Origin: Mesobacillus maritimus | GTDB taxonomy: Bacteria; Bacillota; Bacilli; Bacillales; Cytobacillaceae | Assembly (NCBI RefSeq): GCF_023715205.1 | Contig: NZ_JAMBNR010000004.1 | Coordinates: forward strand, 62,001 to 126,000 | DNA length: 64,000 bases | Direction of reading: 5' to 3' | Shown: piece after piece, positions 24,836 to 32,852 of the stretch | Layout of the letters: each line of letters opens with the position of its first letter | Position numbering within the stretch: the first letter of the stretch is position 1 | Program-made: the position numbers and the translations under genes | The notes under the pieces: generated by a model | Told to the model about the DNA's origin: nothing | The model's input: only the letters and a program-made list of their open reading frames with translations | The model's database searches: none

Positions 24836-25828
24836 ATGAAATTGAGTGTATTAGATCAATCAGCAATTAGTAAGGGGAATGATGCAAGAGTTGCGCTCCA
24901 AAATACGGTGAGACTGGCGCAAGTAACGGAAGAGCTTGGATACACACGCTTTTGGGTGGCGGAACATCATAACACCATTGGGGTGGCGGGATCTTCACCT
25001 GAAGTTTTGATTTCTCATCTTGCCTCAAGGACAAGAAAAATTCGTGTCGGTTCTGGTGGGGTTTTACTCCCACAGTATAGCCCGTATAAAGTTGCTGAGA
25101 ATTTCAAGTTGTTGGCGACTTTATTTCCGAATCGGATTGATTTAGGAGTTGGTCGCTCTCCTGGGGGCTCACTCGAAACTAGAATGGCGTTAACAGATGG
25201 AGTGAGGAAAAGTTTAAATGAGTTTCCTCGTCAGGTAGAGGATTTACAAGGTTATTTGACCAATCAGTTGCCTGAAAATCATTCTTATCACGGGGTGAAT
25301 GCTTATCCTCACCCGACGGTATTACCAGAGATCTGGCATTTAGGGATCTCGCCTCGAGGGGCGAGAGTTGCTGCTAAAAATGGAACGGCTTTTACATATG
25401 GACATTTTATTACGCCTGAAAATGGAAAAGAGGCCATTGAGGAATATTTTCACCGGTTTCAACCGTCGCCCTTGCTTGCAAAACCGAAAGTGAATGTCTG
25501 TGTATTTGTTGTATGTGCTCCGACCAAAGAGCAGGCTGAAGAGCGCGTATTAAGCCTTGACCAGTGGTTACTAGCGGTCGAAAAAGGGCTCGATACACAT
25601 ATTCCTTCAATTGAAGAAGCGAAAACAATGCCTGTTACAAATGAAGATAGAATGAAAATCATGAAAAACCGTAAGCGAATGGTGATTGGCACGCCGAAAC
25701 ATGTAAAGGCAGAATTGCAAAGACTGAGCGAAATTTACCAAAGTGATGAAATGATGATTATTTCAAATATTCATCGTTTTGATGATAAGTTAGAATCCTA
25801 TACTTTACTGGCTGAAGCAATTTTATAA
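24836..25828 (+). CDS. LLM-class flavin-dependent oxidoreductase (MsnO8/YceB-like)
   Basis: 330-residue luciferase-like TIM-barrel protein that would use reduced FMN (or F420-like flavin) and oxygen. Family blocks: LSVLDQSAISKG at the N-terminus, FWVAEHHN, RIRVGSGGVLLPQYSPYKVAENF and PNRIDLGVGRSPGG. The natural substrate is unknown for most members of this subgroup. RBS AAGGGGGGG before the ATG. The next gene (PanE-like) follows after about 90 bp on the same strand and may be co-transcribed. Confidence 0.9.
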   Translation: MKLSVLDQSAISKGNDARVALQNTVRLAQVTEELGYTRFWVAEHHNTIGVAGSSPEVLISHLASRTRKIRVGSGGVLLPQYSPYKVAENFKLLATLFPNRIDLGVGRSPGGSLETRMALTDGVRKSLNEFPRQVEDLQGYLTNQLPENHSYHGVNAYPHPTVLPEIWHLGISPRGARVAAKNGTAFTYGHFITPENGKEAIEEYFHRFQPSPLLAKPKVNVCVFVVCAPTKEQAEERVLSLDQWLLAVEKGLDTHIPSIEEAKTMPVTNEDRMKIMKNRKRMVIGTPKHVKAELQRLSEIYQSDEMMIISNIHRFDDKLESYTLLAEAIL

Positions 25829-25917
25829 TATGAAATCCTCAAGCTCCCTTCTGAGAAAGATGTTATCCTTGTGGTAAAATAAGCTTAGGAAAATGGCGGC
25901 AAAGGGGTAGAAGTAGG

Positions 25918-26847
25918 ATGGAAATAAAAAATGTCAGTATCATTGGGTTAGGTGCGCTCGGAGTCATGTATGGCCAACATTTATCAAAAAGAATGCCAAA
26001 AGCGAATTTAAGAATCATTGCCGACAAAGAACGGATTGAGAAGTATCAAAAAAATGGTGTTTATTGTAATGGTGAGCGTTGTGATTTTACCTATAAGCAA
26101 CCGGATGAAAAGGTGGAACCAGCTGATTTGCTGCTGTTTTCGGTGAAAAATGATGGTTTAGATGCAGCAATTGAGTCAGTAAAAAATCATGTGGGAGAAA
26201 ACACGATTATATTATCAGCGTTAAACGGGATTACCAGTGAAGCCATTATTGGAAATACATATGGAATGGATAAACTATTGTATTGTGTTGCTCAAGGCAT
26301 GGATGCTGTTAAAGTAAACAATAAACTGACCTATGATCATATGGGATATTTATGTTTTGGGGAAAAGGAAGGGAATGAGGACTCTGAGAAGATAAAGGCC
26401 GTTTCTGACTTTTTTACGCAAAAAGAAGTTCCTTATGAGATTGTGCCAGATATGTATAAACGATTGTGGAGCAAATTTATGTTGAATGTCGGCGTGAATC
26501 AAACCGTTGCTGTATTTGGAAGCAATTATGGAGCTATCCAACAAAACGGAGAGGCTCGTGACATGATGATTGCAGCTATGCGAGAAGTTATGGTCCTTTC
26601 TAGAAAAGAAGGGATTCAATTAACCGAAAACGATATTGAGTATTGGTTGACGGTTTTAAGTAAATTAAGTCCAGACGGAAAGCCTTCCATGGCCCAGGAC
26701 CTCGAGGCGAAGCGCTTTAGTGAAGTGGAGCTGTTTTCTGGAACAGTTTTGAAATTAGGGAAAAAGCATGGCATCCCAACACCAATTAATGATGAACTAT
26801 ATAAGCGAATCAAAGGCATTGAAAGTGAATACGTGTTACAAGTGTAG
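25918..26847 (+). CDS. 2-Dehydropantoate 2-reductase family protein (PanE/ApbA-like)
   Basis: 309 residues. The N-terminal Rossmann motif GLGALGVMYG and the C-terminal all-helical domain (KRLWSKFMLNVGVNQTVAVFG, PSMAQDLEAKRFSEVELFSG) match ketopantoate reductases, which use NADPH to make pantoate for CoA synthesis. Several paralogues of this fold exist in Bacillaceae, so it may reduce another 2-keto acid. A strong terminator follows. Confidence 0.85.
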   Translation: MEIKNVSIIGLGALGVMYGQHLSKRMPKANLRIIADKERIEKYQKNGVYCNGERCDFTYKQPDEKVEPADLLLFSVKNDGLDAAIESVKNHVGENTIILSALNGITSEAIIGNTYGMDKLLYCVAQGMDAVKVNNKLTYDHMGYLCFGEKEGNEDSEKIKAVSDFFTQKEVPYEIVPDMYKRLWSKFMLNVGVNQTVAVFGSNYGAIQQNGEARDMMIAAMREVMVLSRKEGIQLTENDIEYWLTVLSKLSPDGKPSMAQDLEAKRFSEVELFSGTVLKLGKKHGIPTPINDELYKRIKGIESEYVLQV

Positions 26848-26878
26848 GTAAATTCAGTTCAGGATACTATAGTAACTA

Positions 26879-26918
26879 AATGACCAATTCCTTATAAAGT
26901 GGGAATTGGTCATTTTTT
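26879..26918 (+). terminator. Intrinsic terminator of the PanE-like gene
   Basis: ATGACCAATTCC pairs with GGAATTGGTCAT, then T6. Confidence 0.88.
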
Positions 26919-27130
26919 ATAGGAATTTAGAGGTGTTTAAGGGTAAGGAAAGTCATGCTATATACCTAAGAGATTTATGGTTTGTAAGATGGAATAAGGG
27001 GTATATAGGAGTATTATGGATGATAAGTAAGGATTTACTAGCTATTTTAGACAGGTAGAAATTGAGACTAATAGAAACAATATTATCCCGAATTTTCCGA
27101 TTTGTTTAGTAAAGTATGAACAGGTAAAAT

Positions 27131-27176
27131 AGAACTTATGTGAACAATTGAACATTATTTACATAGTTCTTTTTTC
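27131..27176 (+). terminator. Terminator-type hairpin in the opuA leader
   Basis: AGAACTTATGT (27131-27141) pairs with ACATAGTTCT (27161-27170), one bulged base, followed by T6 and ending 25 bp before opuAA. The loop holds the palindromic GAACAATTGAAC. The previous gene already has its own terminator 200 bp upstream, so this hairpin may attenuate opuA transcription. Confidence 0.6.
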
Positions 27177-27199
27177 TTATATAAAACGGAGGTGAAAAG

Positions 27200-28408
27200 A
27201 TGAGCCAGGCAAAAATTGAAGTCCGGAATGTGACGAAGGTTTTTGGGAAGTCCCCTCAGCAAGGCATAAAAATGCTCAATGAAGGGTTGACCAAGAAACA
27301 AATCTTGGAGAAGAGTGGGATGACCGTAGGGGTCAACAAAGCAAACTTCGAGATCAAGGCGGGCGAAATCTTTGTCATCATGGGTCTATCTGGAAGTGGG
27401 AAATCCACACTGGTCCGGATGTTTAATCGGTTAATTGACCCCACTGATGGTCAAGTCTTAATCGATGGCCAAGACATCGTTAAAATGAAGCCCGAACAGC
27501 TGCGCGAAATTCGACGCACCAAATTAAGTATGGTGTTTCAGCGATTTGCCTTATTTCCTCATCGAACGGTATTAAGTAATACCGAATACGGATTAGAAAT
27601 AAAAGGGGCAGATAAGCTAGAGCGGAAACAAAAAGCGATGGAGGCTTTGGAACTTGTTGGTCTAAAGGGTTATGAAAATAGCTATCCAAGTGAATTGAGT
27701 GGTGGAATGCAGCAGCGTGTTGGTTTGGCGCGTGCTTTGGCCAATAATCCCGATATCTTGTTAATGGACGAAGCGTTTAGTGCGCTTGATCCACTAATTC
27801 GAAAAGATATGCAAAATGAGCTGCTTGAGCTTCAAGAAAAAATGGAAAAAACGATCATTTTTATCACACATGATTTGGATGAAGCCCTCCGACTTGGGGA
27901 CCGAATTGCGTTGATGAAAGATGGTTCCATTGTTCAGGTTGGTACGCCGGAAGAAATCCTCACGAACCCAGCAAATGATTATGTAGAACGTTTCGTTGAA
28001 GACGTTGATCTTTCGAAAGTATTGACGGCTTCACATGTAATGAAACGTCCTGAGAAAATCTTGCTAGACCGAGGACCAAGGGTCGCATTGCAGATTATGA
28101 AAGACGTAGGAATATCGAGTGTGTATATCGTCGATAAAAAACAAAAACTGTTAGGTGCGGTTACGGCACAAGATGCAGCTGATGCGGTGAAAAATAGCAA
28201 AACACTAGAAGAAGTCATGACTCATGACGTTGAAACCATTGCCCCAGATACGTTAATTGCTGATATGTTTGAACGAGTTGCTAATGCTACATTACCTCTA
28301 GCGGTTATCGATGAAAATCACCGTCTGTTAGGAATCATTGTTCGCGGTGCAGTCCTTGCAGCACTTGCGGGAGATGAAATTCAGTTGAACGGAAATGGGG
28401 TGAACTAA
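27200..28408 (+). CDS. opuAA: Glycine betaine ABC transporter, ATP-binding subunit OpuAA
   Basis: 402-residue ATPase energising osmoprotectant import. Walker A GLSGSGKST near residue 71, ABC signature LSGGMQQRVGLARAL, Walker B ILLMDEAFSALDP, and two C-terminal CBS domains (about 280-395) typical of OpuA/ProV-type ATPases, which can sense ionic strength. GGAGGTG precedes the ATG. First gene of opuAA-AB-AC; the next gene begins at the base after its stop. Confidence 0.96.
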   Translation: MSQAKIEVRNVTKVFGKSPQQGIKMLNEGLTKKQILEKSGMTVGVNKANFEIKAGEIFVIMGLSGSGKSTLVRMFNRLIDPTDGQVLIDGQDIVKMKPEQLREIRRTKLSMVFQRFALFPHRTVLSNTEYGLEIKGADKLERKQKAMEALELVGLKGYENSYPSELSGGMQQRVGLARALANNPDILLMDEAFSALDPLIRKDMQNELLELQEKMEKTIIFITHDLDEALRLGDRIALMKDGSIVQVGTPEEILTNPANDYVERFVEDVDLSKVLTASHVMKRPEKILLDRGPRVALQIMKDVGISSVYIVDKKQKLLGAVTAQDAADAVKNSKTLEEVMTHDVETIAPDTLIADMFERVANATLPLAVIDENHRLLGIIVRGAVLAALAGDEIQLNGNGVN

Positions 28409-29239
28409 TTGATACCAAAAATACCTCTTGCGGATTGGGTTGATACATTTGTTGACTTTCTGACAGACAAATTAGAGCCGTTTTTTGATCTAATTTCTGA
28501 AGGGATTGGAAACTTTGTTGATTTTCTTGTCTTCATTTTAACTTCTATTCCACCTATTTTACTCATTCTTATTTTTGCTGGGATTGCATTATGGTTGACT
28601 CGTTGGACGAATGCCCTTTTTACCGGTGTTGGTCTTTGGTTAATTTATAACTTGGATTATTGGGAAGCAACGCTTGATACGTTGGCACTGGTTTTAACTG
28701 CTGTTGTCATTAGCATCATTATTGGGATTCCAATCGGGATTTGGATGTCACAAAGCGATCGAGCAAGAAACATTATTTTACCGGTTCTTGATTTCATGCA
28801 AACCATGCCGGCCTTTGTTTATCTGATCCCAGCGATATTATTCTTTGGGATTGGGATGGTTCCAGGGATTATTGCTTCTGTAATCTTTGCGATGCCGCCA
28901 ACCATACGTTTGACAAATCTAGGAATTCGTCAAGTACCGGAGGATTTAATCGAAGCGGCAAATGCATTTGGTTCTAGTACAAAGCAAAGATTGTTAAAAG
29001 TACAATTGCCACTTGCGACTCCGACAATTATGGCAGGGATCAACCAAAGTGTCATGCTGTCCTTGTCGATGGTTGTAATCTCCTCTTTAGTAGGAGCACC
29101 AGGGCTTGGTGCGGATGTTTACCGAGCGGTATCACAAGTAAAAGTTGGGATTGGGTTTGAAGCCGGTCTTGCGATTGTTATTTTAGCAATTGTCCTTGAT
29201 CGACTTTCACAAAATATAGGTAAGCAAAAACAAAACTAA
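28409..29239 (+). CDS. opuAB: Glycine betaine ABC transporter permease OpuAB
   Basis: 276-residue permease with an N-terminal amphipathic stretch, several membrane segments and the EAA loop DLIEAANAFGSSTKQRLLKVQLP. TTG start directly after the opuAA stop with GGGGTG upstream, so translation is coupled. Forms the channel of the OpuA importer. Confidence 0.95.
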   Translation: MIPKIPLADWVDTFVDFLTDKLEPFFDLISEGIGNFVDFLVFILTSIPPILLILIFAGIALWLTRWTNALFTGVGLWLIYNLDYWEATLDTLALVLTAVVISIIIGIPIGIWMSQSDRARNIILPVLDFMQTMPAFVYLIPAILFFGIGMVPGIIASVIFAMPPTIRLTNLGIRQVPEDLIEAANAFGSSTKQRLLKVQLPLATPTIMAGINQSVMLSLSMVVISSLVGAPGLGADVYRAVSQVKVGIGFEAGLAIVILAIVLDRLSQNIGKQKQN

Positions 29240-29252
29240 GGGGGAATTATTC

Positions 29253-30152
29253 ATGTTTAAGAAAAAGTTGATACTTTCAATTGCCTTGTTAATGACCATG
29301 TTTTTTTTAGCAGCATGTGGTGGTTCTGAGGAGAGTTCAGGGGATGCTTCATCTGAAGATTCGCTTGGAGAACAAGTAGATTATAAGATTATCGGAATTG
29401 AACCGGGTGCAGGAATCATGCAAGCAACGGAAAATGCTTTAGAAGAATATGAAAATCTAGCTGATTGGGATTTAGTTGAATCTTCATCTGCAGCAATGGC
29501 ATCTGAACTTCAAAAGGCTTATGAAAAAGAAGAGCCAATTATTGTAACGGGTTGGACACCACATTGGAAATTTGCCAAATTTGATTTGAAATATCTTGAA
29601 GATCCTAAGGGCATTTATGGAGAAGCGGAAACAATTGATACTTATGTACGTAAAGGTTTAAAAGAAGACCAGCCAAGTGCGTATACTGTATTGGACCAGT
29701 TCGTATGGACTCCAGATGATATGGCTGCGGTAATGGTGGAGATCCAAGAAGGTGCAGACCCAGCGGATGCAGCAGCAAACTGGGTCGAAGAAAATAGCGA
29801 TAAAGTGGCTGAGTGGACAAACGGTGCAGAAGAAGTAGACGGTGAAAAGGTTTCGCTAGCGTATGTAGCATGGGATTCAGAGATTGCTAGTACAAACGTT
29901 GTTGGCCATGTCCTAGAAAGCATTGGTTATGAAGTGGAACTTGTTCAACTTGAAGCAGGTCCAATGTTTGCGGCTGTAGCAAGTGGAGATGCAGATGCAT
30001 TGGTAGCAGCATGGTTACCATTAACACATGCTGACTATGTAGAAGAATACAGTGAAGACATGGAAAGCCTAGGAACAAACCTTGAAGGCGCCAAAACAGG
30101 TCTAGTCGTACCATCATACATAGAAGTCGACTCAATCGAAGACCTACAATAA
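29253..30152 (+). CDS. opuAC: Glycine betaine-binding lipoprotein OpuAC
   Basis: 299 residues: lipoprotein signal peptide with lipobox FLAAC (Cys near residue 22), then a type II binding-protein domain of the OpuAC family. Several Trp residues (TGWTPHWKF, FVWTPDDM, AAWLPLTHADYV) are placed like those forming the aromatic betaine-binding cage. RBS GGGGG upstream. Last gene of the operon; a hairpin follows. Confidence 0.95.
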   Translation: MFKKKLILSIALLMTMFFLAACGGSEESSGDASSEDSLGEQVDYKIIGIEPGAGIMQATENALEEYENLADWDLVESSSAAMASELQKAYEKEEPIIVTGWTPHWKFAKFDLKYLEDPKGIYGEAETIDTYVRKGLKEDQPSAYTVLDQFVWTPDDMAAVMVEIQEGADPADAAANWVEENSDKVAEWTNGAEEVDGEKVSLAYVAWDSEIASTNVVGHVLESIGYEVELVQLEAGPMFAAVASGDADALVAAWLPLTHADYVEEYSEDMESLGTNLEGAKTGLVVPSYIEVDSIEDLQ

Positions 30153-30170
30153 TAATTATTCCCAAAAAAA

Positions 30171-30200
30171 GAGGCATCTGCTTAGTAGCAGGTGCCTTAT
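30171..30200 (+). terminator. Hairpin behind opuAC
   Basis: AGGCATCTGC and GCAGGTGCCT around a TTAGTA loop, followed by TATTAAA rather than a T-run. Confidence 0.6.
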
Positions 30201-30397
30201 TAAATGAGGGGGAATACATTTATATGATGGACAAGAGTTACAAGGTTTATACATAGTAATAAAAATATTTTGCTAATCTTTCATTTAGATATTTAGACAC
30301 TATAAATTTTTTATCAATTTTTTCTAGTTTAAGGGTATAAAAGATTTGAAGTGGGGAAAGATAGAACTAAGAAGAAAAGTAAACAGGGGGTAAGAAC

Positions 30398-30529
30398 ATG
30401 CGAGAAACTAAAAGGTTAATAGACTTTGTGAATCATAAACAGTTTGAACTGCAATCATACCTAGAATATCTATTGGAAGTACAAAAACTAGAGTCAAGGA
30501 TTCAAACACATAAGGAGAACATCATCTAA
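30398..30529 (+). CDS. Small protein of 43 residues, unknown
   Basis: ATG preceded by CAGGGGGT at suitable spacing. The reading frame (MRETKRLIDFVNHKQFELQS..., ending THKENII) encodes a charged, helix-prone peptide. Its stop overlaps the first arm of a strong intrinsic terminator, as expected for a real short gene. I do not recognise the family; size and composition recall small regulatory proteins but no known motif is present. Confidence 0.6.
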   Translation: MRETKRLIDFVNHKQFELQSYLEYLLEVQKLESRIQTHKENII

Positions 30530-30552
30530 CTTGGATGGATGTTCTTTTTTTG
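30516..30552 (+). terminator. Intrinsic terminator of the 43-residue gene
   Basis: AGAACATC (30516-30523) pairs with GATGTTCT (30538-30545), then T7. Confidence 0.85.
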
Positions 30553-30621
30553 TTTTATTGAGGGGATTTTAAGTGAAAGAGATGGAAGATGTGATTTGGT
30601 GGGCAACAAGAAGGCGCCTAT

Positions 30622-30727
30622 GTGACCGTGAGAGGAGAAAAAGGAGCGCGTCAGTCACGTAAAAAGGATTTTAAGTGACCCCTAGAAGAGAAAACGTTGT
30701 ACACCGGTCACATAATCAAGACCTGAT
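30622..30727. repeat. Two tandem degenerate 53-bp repeats
   Basis: Units at 30622-30674 and 30675-30727 both start GTGACC, continue with a GAGAAAA block and carry GTCAC-TAA towards the end. A weaker related segment precedes them from about 30576. Similar in style to the 50-bp units at 36741. Confidence 0.5.
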
Positions 30728-30828
30728 CCAAGCGAACCACATTCACCTAGTAAACCGAACTTTTTTCTCCTAACATTTTCGTGTATTCTGGTATAAGAAA
30801 CTGGTACTGTGCTAGGAGAGCGACAACA

Positions 30829-31440
30829 ATGAAAGAATACTACTATGAAAAATTGCTGAACATCAAAACGCAGGAAGGCAAGAAGGGCATTCATAAGTCG
30901 ATTCATTATCATCCTTACGAGCCGACGCCTTACAGCGCGCTAGAAGAGCTTTTCGAGCAGTATAAAGTCACAAAATATGATCGAATTGTTGATTTTGGGA
31001 GTGGAAAGGGACGATTAAACTTTTTTATCCATCATTTATTTGGTGCTCATGTGACAGGAATTGAAATGAACGAGTTTTTTTATCGAGACTCTTTAGCCAA
31101 TCTTGAGCGCTATTTAGTAAAGCATAAAAATAGCAAAAATAAGATACAATTTTTTCACTGCTTGGCGGAAGATTATCCAATCCATCCTGAGGATAACCGC
31201 TTTTACTTTTTTAATCCGTTTTCGATCCATATCTTTAAAAAGATACTGTCCAATATCATGCTGTCGATGGAACAACATCCACGTGAAGTAGAGCTGGTTT
31301 TTTATTACCCTGCTGAAGACTATATTTATTTTTTGGAGAACCAAACTCCTTTTGAACTAAAACAAGAATTCCGTCTGAGTTTCCTTTATGAACATAATTC
31401 AAACGAGCGCTTTTTGGTCTACAGGTATCCATTCTTTTAA
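30829..31440 (+). CDS. Class I SAM-dependent methyltransferase
   Basis: 203 residues with start at 30829 (AGGAGAG 8 bp upstream). SAM-binding motif VDFGSGKGRLNFFIHHLFGAHVTGIEMN near residue 50 shows the Gly-rich loop and the acidic residue after strand 2 (only the core VDFGSGKGR is diagnostic). YFFNPFSIHIF corresponds to motif IV. Substrate unknown. The stop codon is followed by an interspersed-element remnant. Confidence 0.82.
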   Translation: MKEYYYEKLLNIKTQEGKKGIHKSIHYHPYEPTPYSALEELFEQYKVTKYDRIVDFGSGKGRLNFFIHHLFGAHVTGIEMNEFFYRDSLANLERYLVKHKNSKNKIQFFHCLAEDYPIHPEDNRFYFFNPFSIHIFKKILSNIMLSMEQHPREVELVFYYPAEDYIYFLENQTPFELKQEFRLSFLYEHNSNERFLVYRYPFF

Positions 31441-31445
31441 AATAA

Positions 31446-31590
31446 GGCTCTTTTCGTTTGAAATCCCAAAGACGATTTTAATGCAGGATACACCATTTTT
31501 GCGTTCATACTAAATTAACTGGCTCTTTTTCCTGATATAAAGTTGCTGTCCAGTGAGAACATAGCTATTTCTTTTCTCTTTATATCTAAA
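31446..31590 (-). mobile_element. Degenerate interspersed element remnant, copy H (inverted)
   Basis: Left end GGCTCTTTTCGT, then AAATCCCAAAGACGATTTTAA and a later GGCTCTTTTTCCT match the inverted family consensus with internal deletions. The right end and target duplication cannot be located, so the end coordinate is approximate. Confidence 0.5.
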
Positions 31591-31595
31591 TAAAA

Positions 31596-31631
31596 AGGCA
31601 TCCCCACGTACTAAGCTCATGGGATGCCTTC
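31596..31631 (-). terminator. Intrinsic terminator of the SE1832-family gene
   Basis: On the minus strand AAGGCATCCC pairs with GGGGATGCCTT and is followed by TTTTTAT. Confidence 0.8.
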
Positions 31632-31635
31632 CTTA

Positions 31636-31812
31636 TTAAACCTCACGTAATTTTTGATTCAGTACAGCTAGTTGATTTTCAATCTCTGCAATCTGTTTTT
31701 CCAGGGGAGAGAGATTTCCTTTCACATACTCTAGTTTTTCCAAATCATTTTGCAGACGCACATACTCTGTTTTTAGTTCGAGGATTTGGTACTCAATTTC
31801 CTTCTTCGTCAT
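31636..31812 (-). CDS. SE1832-family small coiled-coil protein
   Basis: A 58-residue gene. ATG at 31812 preceded by GAGGT; reads MTKKEIEYQILELKTEYVRL then a Glu/Lys/Leu-rich helix ending NQKLREV. The pattern (KKEIE-x-I-x-ELK-x-EYVRLQ-x-DLEKLE) matches the small SE1832 family found in Bacillaceae and staphylococci, of unknown function. It has its own terminator. Confidence 0.75.
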   Translation of the reverse strand: MTKKEIEYQILELKTEYVRLQNDLEKLEYVKGNLSPLEKQIAEIENQLAVLNQKLREV

Positions 31813-31912
31813 CCTTATACCTCATTTCTATGCCTTAAACTGTAAAACCATTATATCACTCTATTGAACAACTTTTTAAAAATTCGCGCAGCGACCGCTC
31901 ATCAATAACAAA

Positions 31913-31939
31913 CGCCAGCTTCAATACAAAAGCTGGCGT
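31913..31939 (-). terminator. Hairpin behind the hsp20 gene
   Basis: CGCCAGCTT / AAGCTGGCG, perfect 9-bp stem; downstream on the minus strand only a weak T-rich run (TTTGTTATT). Confidence 0.6.
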
Positions 31940-31960
31940 AATTAGTAATCTATTTCATAA

Positions 31961-32377
31961 TTATTCAATGCTAATGGCCTTGCGATGTGATATCGTTGGG
32001 TTCACTTTCTCAAACGTGATTTTCAAAACACCATCATTGTATTTAGCAGTTGATGTTTCAGTCCGTACTTCGGTTGGGAGAGGGATGGTTCGCTCAATGC
32101 TGCCAAATTGCCGCTCGCGCTTGAAATATTTCTCACCGCGCTGTTCCAGTTCGGTACTCCGGGTTGCTTTGATGGTTAAGGCATAATCATCTATTTCTAG
32201 GTGAATATCTTCTTTGTTGAAGCCAGGCAGATCCGCTTCAATGGTGATTAATTTCTCTGTTTCTTTCACATCAACATCAAAAACTTTGTTCCAAGACCAG
32301 GAGTTTTCAAAGAAATCCTCTAAATCATAGCTTTTTCTGTTCCATATCTTAGGTAGCAAATCGTGAAGGACTGGCAT
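31961..32377 (-). CDS. Hsp20/alpha-crystallin small heat-shock protein
   Basis: 138 residues. Central alpha-crystallin domain (about 35-135) with ITIEADLPGFNKEDIHLEI, the YFKRERQFGSIERTIPLP block and the A-x-x-x-x-GVLKITF signature (AKYNDGVLKITF). ATP-independent holdase preventing aggregation. Start at the ATG (32377) 9 bp behind AGGAGG; an ATG two codons upstream is too close. Monocistronic. No CIRCE element is visible upstream. Confidence 0.9.
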   Translation of the reverse strand: MPVLHDLLPKIWNRKSYDLEDFFENSWSWNKVFDVDVKETEKLITIEADLPGFNKEDIHLEIDDYALTIKATRSTELEQRGEKYFKRERQFGSIERTIPLPTEVRTETSTAKYNDGVLKITFEKVNPTISHRKAISIE

Positions 32378-32582
32378 GTTCATCAACCTCCTATATTAGA
32401 TTTACCACACTTTAATTTTAACACGGTAAAAAGAGATTAGCTTTTCCATATAAATTAGTTCAAATATTTGTTTGAATTCTGTGTAGAAAAGTAAAAGTAG
32501 TTAGAAATTGTAAAATCCCCCAACACCTCCAGTGTATCTAATCTACATAAAGAACCTCATTTACTTGAAGACTACACCCAAT

Positions 32583-32625
32583 AAACGCTGATTTAGTAAG
32601 CCGAATTTAATCAAACGTTTGATTA
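32583..32625. repeat. 43-bp dispersed duplicate with central palindrome (copy 1)
   Basis: 37 of 43 positions match 56985-57027. The last 25 bp differ at one base and contain the near-perfect palindrome AATCAAACGTTTGATT. The interspersed element I is inserted directly at its right end and has duplicated its last 8 bp. Confidence 0.6.
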
Positions 32626-32805
32626 GGCTCATTTCTTAAACATTGTTGCTTTTTAAAGAAAATATAGAATGATTTAGCTTTGATTCCATTCCATATTCGT
32701 TAATAAGAGGAGAAAGAGCTTACCAACTAAGTAGTGTCACAGAGACCCCTTATTTCTCGTTAAAATCGCTTTAGGATTTTAACAACAAACTTTACGAAAA
32801 TAGCC
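32626..32805 (+). mobile_element. MITE-like interspersed element, copy I
   Basis: 180-bp full-length copy, ends GGCTCATTTCTTAAAC and TTTACGAAAATAGCC, with a perfect 8-bp duplication TTTGATTA (32618-32625, 32806-32813). Very similar to copies B and G in its left half. Together with the 43-bp duplicate it accounts for most of the 32378-32852 gap. Confidence 0.9.
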
Positions 32806-32819
32806 TTTGATTAAAATAA

Positions 32820-32851
32820 AAAATCCCCATGCATGAGTGCTGGGAATTTTG
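32820..32851 (-). terminator. Terminator of the natR-natK operon
   Basis: On the minus strand AATTCCCA pairs with the TGGGGATT arm and is followed by T6. Confidence 0.65.
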
Positions 32852-32852
32852 G

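Noticed and set aside
27126-27176. Terminator of the PanE-like gene
   Set aside because: That gene already has a strong terminator at 26879-26918, so the hairpin at 27131 belongs to the opuA leader.
32387-32600. CIRCE (HrcA) or CtsR operator before hsp20
   Set aside because: Neither the TTAGCACTC-N9-GAGTGCTAA dyad nor a GGTCAAA repeat is present.
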